From positions 1 through 9,968 of the forward strand of contig JAFABD010000061.1 in NCBI GenBank assembly GCA_023426225.1: a stretch of 9,968 nt of DNA, in the 5' to 3' direction. A model generated the notes under the pieces. That model saw only the letters and a program-made list of their open reading frames with translations. It was not told the DNA's origin and did no database searches. Position 1 is the stretch's first letter. Every line of letters starts with the position of its first letter. Of this stretch, positions 6,285 to 9,968 are shown in pieces. The DNA comes from Pseudomonadota bacterium (GTDB taxonomy: Bacteria; Pseudomonadota; Alphaproteobacteria; Sphingomonadales; Sphingomonadaceae). Position numbers and translations under genes: made by a program.

Positions 6285-8465
6285 CTAAAGGAAGCTGTAT
6301 GGGTCGACATCGACCGAGACGCGTACCTTGCTGCCCCATTCGAGCGCGCCCAGCCAGTCGCGGATCGCCGCCTGCATGTCGAAGCCCCGGCGCGAATGGA
6401 CGAGCAGGCGGAAGCGGTGGCGTCCGCGCAGCATCGCCAGCGGCGCGGGCGCGGGGCCGTAGACGTGCATTTCCTCCCCCTGCGGCGCGGCGCGGCCGAT
6501 CATCGTCGCCACGTCCTGCGCTGCCTGCTTCTGCTCCGACGAGACGATGATCGCGGCATAGCGGCCGAAGGGCGGTGCCTCGGCATCGCGGCGCGCCTCG
6601 GTTTCGGCGGCGTAGAAGGCGTCGGCATTGCCGCTGACGAGCGCCTGCATCACCGGTGCGTCGGGCGCGTGCGTCTGGATGAAGACATGGCCCGGCTTTT
6701 CGCCGCGGCCGGCGCGCCCGGCGACCTGCATGATCTGCTGGAACGTCCGCTCGGCCGCGCGGAGGTCGCCGCCGTCGAGGCCCAGATCGGCATCGACCAC
6801 GCCCACCACGGTAAGGTTGGGGAAGTGATAGCCCTTGGTGACGAGCTGGGTGCCGACGACGATGTCGATCGCGCCATGCTCCATCCGCTGGACGAACTCG
6901 GCGGCCTTGGCGGGCGACCAGAGCGTGTCGGAGGTGACGATCGCGATGCGCGCCTGGGGCCAGAGCTGCGCCGCCTCGTCGGCGATGCGCTCGACGCCGG
7001 GGCCGCAGGCGACGAGGCTGTCCTTCTCCTCGCATTCGGGGCAGGCGTCGGGCGTCGGCAGCGTGTAGCCGCAATGATGGCAGGTCAGCCGCCGGATCAG
7101 CCGATGTTCGACCATCCATGCGGTGCAGTTGGGGCATTGGAAGCGGTGGCCGCAATGGCGGCACAGCGTCAGCGGGGCATAGCCGCGTCTATTGAGAAAC
7201 AATAGCGATTGCTCGCCCCGCTCGAGCGCCGCGTCGATCGCGAGAACGAGTCGCGGTGCGAGCCAGCGGCCGCGTTCGGGCGGCTCCTTGATGAGGTCGA
7301 TCGGTTCGATTTCAGGCAGTTCGGCGGCGCCGTAGCGGCCGGGGAGCTTGAGTTCGCTGTAGCGGCCGAGCGAAACCTGATAACGCGTTTCAATAGCTGG
7401 TGTAGCCGACGCCAGCACCACCGGGCATTGCTGAAACTTGGCGCGCATCACCGCGACGTCGCGCGCGTGGTAATGGACGCCGTCCTCCTGCTTGAAGCTC
7501 GTCTCATGTGCCTCGTCGACGACGATCAGCCCGAGATTCGGATAGGGCAGGAACAGCGCCGAGCGCGCGCCGACCGTCACCAGCGCCTCACCGCGGGCGA
7601 TCGCGCGCCATGCGCGGCGGCGTTGCGAGGTGCGCAGCCCCGAATGCCACGGCACCGGCTCGCAGCCGAAGCGACGCGTGAAGCGGGTGAGGAACGGCTC
7701 GGTCAGCGCGATTTCGGGGAGCAGCACCAGCGTCTGCCGCCCGGCCTCGATCGCCGCGGCGACGGCCTCGAAATACACCTCGGTCTTGCCCGACCCGGTG
7801 ACGCCGTCGAGAAGAAAGGGTTGAAAGTCAGCCGCTTCCACCGCCTCACGCAGTCGCGCGGCGACCGCTGCCTGTTCGGGATTGAGCGCAGGCGGCGCAA
7901 AGGCGGGGTCGGGCGGGGGAAAGGGGCTGTCGGTATCGACGGTCACCGCCTCGATCGCGCCCGCCTTGACGAGCCCGCGGATCACCGCTTCGGACACCTC
8001 GGCGATCGTCGCGAGCTCGCGCACGAGCCCCTGACGGTCGCCGATCCGCTCGAGCGCCTGTTCGCGTTGCGCGGTCATCCGCGGCGGGGCATGCCCCGTC
8101 GCGCGATATTCGGTGATCGTCGGTGCGGCCTCGAACGCGGCGGACGAGGACAATGCCATCCGCAGCACCGCCGCGGGCGGGCTGAGATAATAGTCGGCGG
8201 TCCATTCGACGAGGCGGCGCACCGCGCCGGGGAGCGGCGGGGCATCGACGACGGCGATCAGGTTGCGCAGGCGATTGTCGCCGACGGGCTCGGTTTCGAG
8301 CCGGTCGGCCTCCCACACCACGCCCGCGAGCTGGCGCGGGCCGAGTGGGGCGATGACGATCGAGCCGGGCTCGACGTGCATCCCCTGCGGCACGCGGTAA
8401 TCGAGCGGTCCGAGGGCGGAATTGAGGACGAGGACGCGCGCGCGGTTGCCGGGCATGCGCCCCAT
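6285..8465 (-). CDS. priA: Primosomal protein N' (replication-restart helicase PriA)
   Basis: PriA recognises stalled or repaired forks and reloads the replicative helicase. The 726 residues are close to E. coli PriA (732). In order they show an N-terminal 3'-DNA-binding domain (VLNSALGPLDYRVPQG near the start), Walker A GVTGSGKTE with K227, DEAH at 317-320 (VVDEAHETSFKQEDG), LASATPA, then eight zinc-binding cysteines in the usual four pairs (435, 438, 444, 447, 462, 465, 475, 478). Motifs V and VI follow as GTQLVTKGYHFPN and QVAGRAGRG, with the PriA C-terminal domain last. The ATG at 8465 is preferred because AAAGGG lies just upstream (8475-8470, spacing 4 nt). The ATG at 8456 is also possible (spacing 13 nt), and the one at 8486 has no ribosome site. 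The gene is transcribed towards the protease and away from the exported-protein/transaldolase pair. Confidence 0.97.
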   Translation of the reverse strand: MGRMPGNRARVLVLNSALGPLDYRVPQGMHVEPGSIVIAPLGPRQLAGVVWEADRLETEPVGDNRLRNLIAVVDAPPLPGAVRRLVEWTADYYLSPPAAVLRMALSSSAAFEAAPTITEYRATGHAPPRMTAQREQALERIGDRQGLVRELATIAEVSEAVIRGLVKAGAIEAVTVDTDSPFPPPDPAFAPPALNPEQAAVAARLREAVEAADFQPFLLDGVTGSGKTEVYFEAVAAAIEAGRQTLVLLPEIALTEPFLTRFTRRFGCEPVPWHSGLRTSQRRRAWRAIARGEALVTVGARSALFLPYPNLGLIVVDEAHETSFKQEDGVHYHARDVAVMRAKFQQCPVVLASATPAIETRYQVSLGRYSELKLPGRYGAAELPEIEPIDLIKEPPERGRWLAPRLVLAIDAALERGEQSLLFLNRRGYAPLTLCRHCGHRFQCPNCTAWMVEHRLIRRLTCHHCGYTLPTPDACPECEEKDSLVACGPGVERIADEAAQLWPQARIAIVTSDTLWSPAKAAEFVQRMEHGAIDIVVGTQLVTKGYHFPNLTVVGVVDADLGLDGGDLRAAERTFQQIMQVAGRAGRGEKPGHVFIQTHAPDAPVMQALVSGNADAFYAAETEARRDAEAPPFGRYAAIIVSSEQKQAAQDVATMIGRAAPQGEEMHVYGPAPAPLAMLRGRHRFRLLVHSRRGFDMQAAIRDWLGALEWGSKVRVSVDVDPYSFL

Positions 8466-8518
8466 ATCGCCCTTTGCGGCGCGCATGGGAAGGTGGCGGG
8501 TGGCGCCCGCGAACCGCC

Positions 8519-8551
8519 GCGGCGCCGGCCCGAAAAACCGCCCGGCGCCGC
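8519..8551. repeat. Perfect 10-bp inverted repeat in the priA upstream region
   Basis: GCGGCGCCGG (8519-8528) and CCGGCGCCGC (8542-8551) are exact reverse complements separated by 13 nt that include an A5 run. It lies 54-86 nt upstream of the priA start, in the divergent intergenic region. If transcribed with priA it would form a very stable leader hairpin with a U-rich loop. It could alternatively be a protein-binding site or a barrier between divergent units. The U run is inside the loop, so it is not a standard terminator. Confidence 0.5.
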
Positions 8552-8569
8552 CCCAATGGCCGTACCGAT

Positions 8570-8588
8570 CGCGCAATCCGCGCGCAAT
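8570..8588. repeat. Direct repeat CGCGCAAT, two copies 11 bp apart
   Basis: CGCGCAAT occurs at 8570-8577 and again at 8581-8588, so the copies are about one helical turn apart. A partial third copy (GCGCAAG) lies at 8601-8607. On the minus strand this gives repeated TTGCGC, which could serve as a -35-like element for priA, but no convincing -10 follows. Function unknown. Confidence 0.3.
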
Positions 8589-8663
8589 TCGCGTCGTTGG
8601 GCGCAAGATGCGTGCAGAAATCGCGCCGTTGCGGGACGAAATCATGCCGTTCCCAGGCGCGCG

Positions 8664-8695
8664 TTGACTTGGCGCCCGTCGTCACGCTGCATAAG
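8664..8695 (+). promoter_or_regulatory. Candidate promoter for the exported-protein/transaldolase pair
   Basis: TTGACT (8664-8669) is a strong -35 match, identical to the one proposed for rhlE. The best -10 is CATAAG (8690-8695), but the 20-nt spacing is long; TGCATA at 18 nt is a poorer sequence match. Alphaproteobacterial promoters often show a well-kept -35 and a loose -10, so the site is plausible. Transcription would start about 30 nt before the ATG at 8730. Confidence 0.35.
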
Positions 8696-8729
8696 CTTGT
8701 CATCGGGCCGACCGGGGGAGGATTTGGCG

Positions 8730-9146
8730 ATGTTGACGATGACGATCGCGCTGGCACTCGCCGCGCCGCAATGCACCGCGCTCGACACGAGGCTGCCGCC
8801 GCGGCTGAAGGGGTGGACGCGCACCGGCACGACGCTCGACACCGGGCGGTCGGTGCTGATCCCCCGCAGCGGCGCGACGCTGGCGACGCGCGTCACCATC
8901 CGCCGGCCGGGGCTGTTCGGCATCGCGATCGACCAGCCCGGCTGGATCGACGTCGCCCCCGAGCGCGGGCGGGCGCTGAAGATGGCGGGCGAGGCGCGCG
9001 GGCCGGCCTGTTCGACGATCCGCAAGATCGTGCGTTACAAGCTGGCCCCGGGGGCCTATCGGGTGTCGGTGAGCCGCCTGCGGGCGGATCGGGCACGGCT
9101 GATGCTCGTGCACTATGGTCCTGACAGTCCTAGGGAAAACCGATGA
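8730..9146 (+). CDS. Small exported protein of unknown function
   Basis: The 138-residue product begins MLTMTIALALAAPQC, a short hydrophobic signal-like segment, although it lacks the usual basic residues at its very start. The mature part looks like a single beta-rich domain: alternating strands VTIRRPGLFGIAIDQPGWIDV and YKLAPGAYRVSVSRL, and the distinctive GPACSTIRKIV segment. Two cysteines (C15, C94) could form a disulfide, which fits a periplasmic location. I have an impression of similar small sphingomonad proteins with a GPAC-x-x-IRK motif, but cannot verify it or assign a function. The start is well supported: GGGGGAGG at 8714-8721 lies 8 nt before the ATG. Its TGA overlaps the transaldolase ATG (ATGA), so the two are almost certainly co-transcribed and may be translationally coupled. 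It is not a lipoprotein by motif, since the residues before C15 do not fit a lipobox well. Confidence 0.8.
   Translation: MLTMTIALALAAPQCTALDTRLPPRLKGWTRTGTTLDTGRSVLIPRSGATLATRVTIRRPGLFGIAIDQPGWIDVAPERGRALKMAGEARGPACSTIRKIVRYKLAPGAYRVSVSRLRADRARLMLVHYGPDSPRENR
9132..9146 (+). promoter_or_regulatory. Transaldolase ribosome site and ATGA start/stop overlap
   Basis: AGGGA (9132-9136) lies 6 nt before the transaldolase ATG at 9143, inside the last codons of the upstream gene. The upstream TGA (9144-9146) shares three bases with that ATG. This supports both the start choice and translational coupling. Confidence 0.75.
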
Positions 9147-9796
9147 AGTTCTTCGCTGACACTGCCGATACCGCCGCGATTCGCGAGCTGGCCGACGCCG
9201 GCCTTCTCGACGGCGTCACCACCAACCCCTCGCTGATCCACAAGGCGGGCCGCAACTTCCTGGAAGTCGTCGCCGAAATCGCCGAGATCGTCGAAGGCCC
9301 GGTTTCGGCCGAGGTCGTCGCGCTCGATTTCGAGACGATGATGAAGGAAGCCGAAATCGTCCGCAAGATCGCCGACAACATCGCGGTCAAGGTGCCGCTG
9401 ACGATCGAGGGGCTGAAGGCGTGCAAGGCGCTGACCGGCGACGGCACGATGGTCAACGTCACGCTGTGCTTTTCGGCGAACCAGGCGCTGCTCGCCGCCA
9501 AGGCCGGCGCGACCTTCATCTCGCCGTTCGTCGGCCGCCACGACGATATCGGCTTCGACGGGATGCAGCTGATCGCCGACATCCGCCAGATCTATGACAA
9601 TTACGCCTTCGACACCGAGATCCTGGTCGCGAGCGTGCGCCACCCGGTCCATGTCTATGAGGCCGCGCGCATCGGCGCCGACGTGATGACCGCGCCGCCC
9701 GCCGTCATCAAGCAGCTCGTCAAGCACCCGCTGACCGACAAGGGCATCGAGGGCTTCCTGGCCGACTGGGCCAAGACCGGCCAGACGATCGCCTGA
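9143..9796 (+). CDS. tal: Transaldolase, short TalC/Fsa-type subfamily
   Basis: Transaldolase moves a dihydroxyacetone unit between sugar phosphates in the non-oxidative pentose phosphate pathway. The 217-residue cytoplasmic TIM-barrel protein starts MKFFADTAD and carries GVTTNPSL (N28), the Schiff-base lysine K83 in IAVKVPLT, VNVTLCFSANQA, and SPFVGR (S127, R132). Short members are often annotated as fructose-6-phosphate aldolase (fsa). Two residues that separate the activities in E. coli favour transaldolase: position 57 is Glu (AEVVA) where FsaA has Gln59, and position 129 is Phe (SPFVGR) where FsaA has Tyr131. The ATG at 9143 is set by the family N-terminus and by AGGGA at 9132-9136. It overlaps the stop of the exported-protein gene by 4 nt. 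The family is certain; substrate preference is inferred from the two positions. Confidence 0.95.
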   Translation: MKFFADTADTAAIRELADAGLLDGVTTNPSLIHKAGRNFLEVVAEIAEIVEGPVSAEVVALDFETMMKEAEIVRKIADNIAVKVPLTIEGLKACKALTGDGTMVNVTLCFSANQALLAAKAGATFISPFVGRHDDIGFDGMQLIADIRQIYDNYAFDTEILVASVRHPVHVYEAARIGADVMTAPPAVIKQLVKHPLTDKGIEGFLADWAKTGQTIA

Positions 9797-9805
9797 CCCG
9801 ACCCC

Positions 9806-9859
9806 GCCGGGGCACGGGGGCAGGCGGGCGCCGCATCGCCCGCCGTCCCCGTGCCCGGC
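9806..9859 (+). terminator. Large GC-rich stem-loop after transaldolase, possible terminator
   Basis: Ten nt after the transaldolase stop the sequence folds into a long hairpin. GCC (9806-9808) and GGGCACGGGG (9810-9819) pair with 9847-9859 with one bulged G; after a small internal loop, GGCGGGCG (9823-9830) pairs perfectly with CGCCCGCC (9837-9844) around a 6-nt loop. That is about 21 base pairs. No T-run follows, so it is not a classical intrinsic terminator. It may still stabilise the 3' end of the mRNA or assist Rho-dependent ending. Confidence 0.45.
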
Positions 9860-9900
9860 ACTGGCCCGGCGGTCCTCCCGGACGGCCTGCCGCACACCGT

Positions 9901-9920
9901 CGCGTACCGCCGCGTACCGC
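9901..9920. repeat. Tandem repeat CGCGTACCGC, two copies
   Basis: The unit CGCGTACCGC occurs twice in direct succession. Its core GTACCGCC (9904-9911, 9914-9921) appears inverted as GGCGGTAC at 9956-9963, so a loose stem-loop could form. No gene start is clear in 9797-9968; several frames remain open to the right edge, and the next gene may begin here or just beyond. Confidence 0.4.
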
Positions 9921-9968
9921 CGCCGACGCCGTGGACGGTGCCAAGCCGCGGCAAAGGCGGTACAAGCG

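Noticed and set aside
4756..7164. Long minus-strand open frame in another register across the protease and priA
   Set aside because: It crosses the boundary of two genes with full domain sets in other frames; the translation is Arg/Ala/Gly-rich.
4968..7205. Very long plus-strand open frame opposite the protease and priA
   Set aside because: It spans two well-supported minus-strand genes and the gap between them, and its translation is low-complexity Arg/Ala/His-rich with no domain.
7209..8729. Long plus-strand open frame opposite priA
   Set aside because: It is a GC-rich shadow of priA with Arg/Ala/Gly/His-rich, domain-free translation. Only its last part, from the ATG at 8730 with a strong ribosome site, is a real gene.
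9113..9895. Minus-strand open frame opposite the transaldolase
   Set aside because: It is the mirror of the transaldolase, Asp/Val/Gly-rich, with no recognisable family.

Overview
The window is a compact stretch of GC-rich bacterial chromosome carrying eight genes. The base composition, long spurious open frames opposite real genes, signal peptides ending in A-x-A, and the combination of an RhlE-type helicase, PilZ protein, Ada, PriA and a short transaldolase point to an alphaproteobacterium, most likely a sphingomonad (Sphingomonas or a relative). That placement is an inference from style and gene content, not from a database match. I see no mobile element, CRISPR array, rRNA or tRNA, and no disrupted gene.

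Layout from left to right. 1-1250 (minus): most of a DEAD-box RNA helicase of the RhlE group, running off the left edge. 1251-1562: a 312-bp divergent intergenic region with a good sigma70-type promoter for the helicase. 1563-2867 (plus): pncB, nicotinate phosphoribosyltransferase (NAD salvage). 2945-3430 (plus): a small PilZ (c-di-GMP binding) protein. 3500-4621 (plus): ada, the two-domain methyl-DNA repair protein and transcription activator, preceded by a possible Ada-box-like palindrome. 4629-6197 (minus): a membrane-anchored periplasmic trypsin-like protease with an unrecognised C-terminal domain, convergent with ada and only 7 bp from it. 6285-8465 (minus): priA, the replication-restart helicase. 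8466-8729: a divergent intergenic region with a strong inverted repeat and a candidate promoter. 8730-9146 (plus): a small exported protein of unknown function. 9143-9796 (plus): a transaldolase of the short TalC/Fsa type, overlapping the preceding stop codon by 4 nt. 9797-9968: a GC-rich stem-loop and a short tandem repeat, with the next gene unresolved.

Most genes are housekeeping: RNA remodelling, NAD salvage, alkylation repair, replication restart and pentose phosphate metabolism. They do not form one pathway. The least understood parts are the protease with its membrane hairpin and cysteine-containing C-terminal domain, the small exported protein translationally coupled to transaldolase, and several intergenic structures. 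I do not see convincing evidence of a wholly new multi-gene system here.
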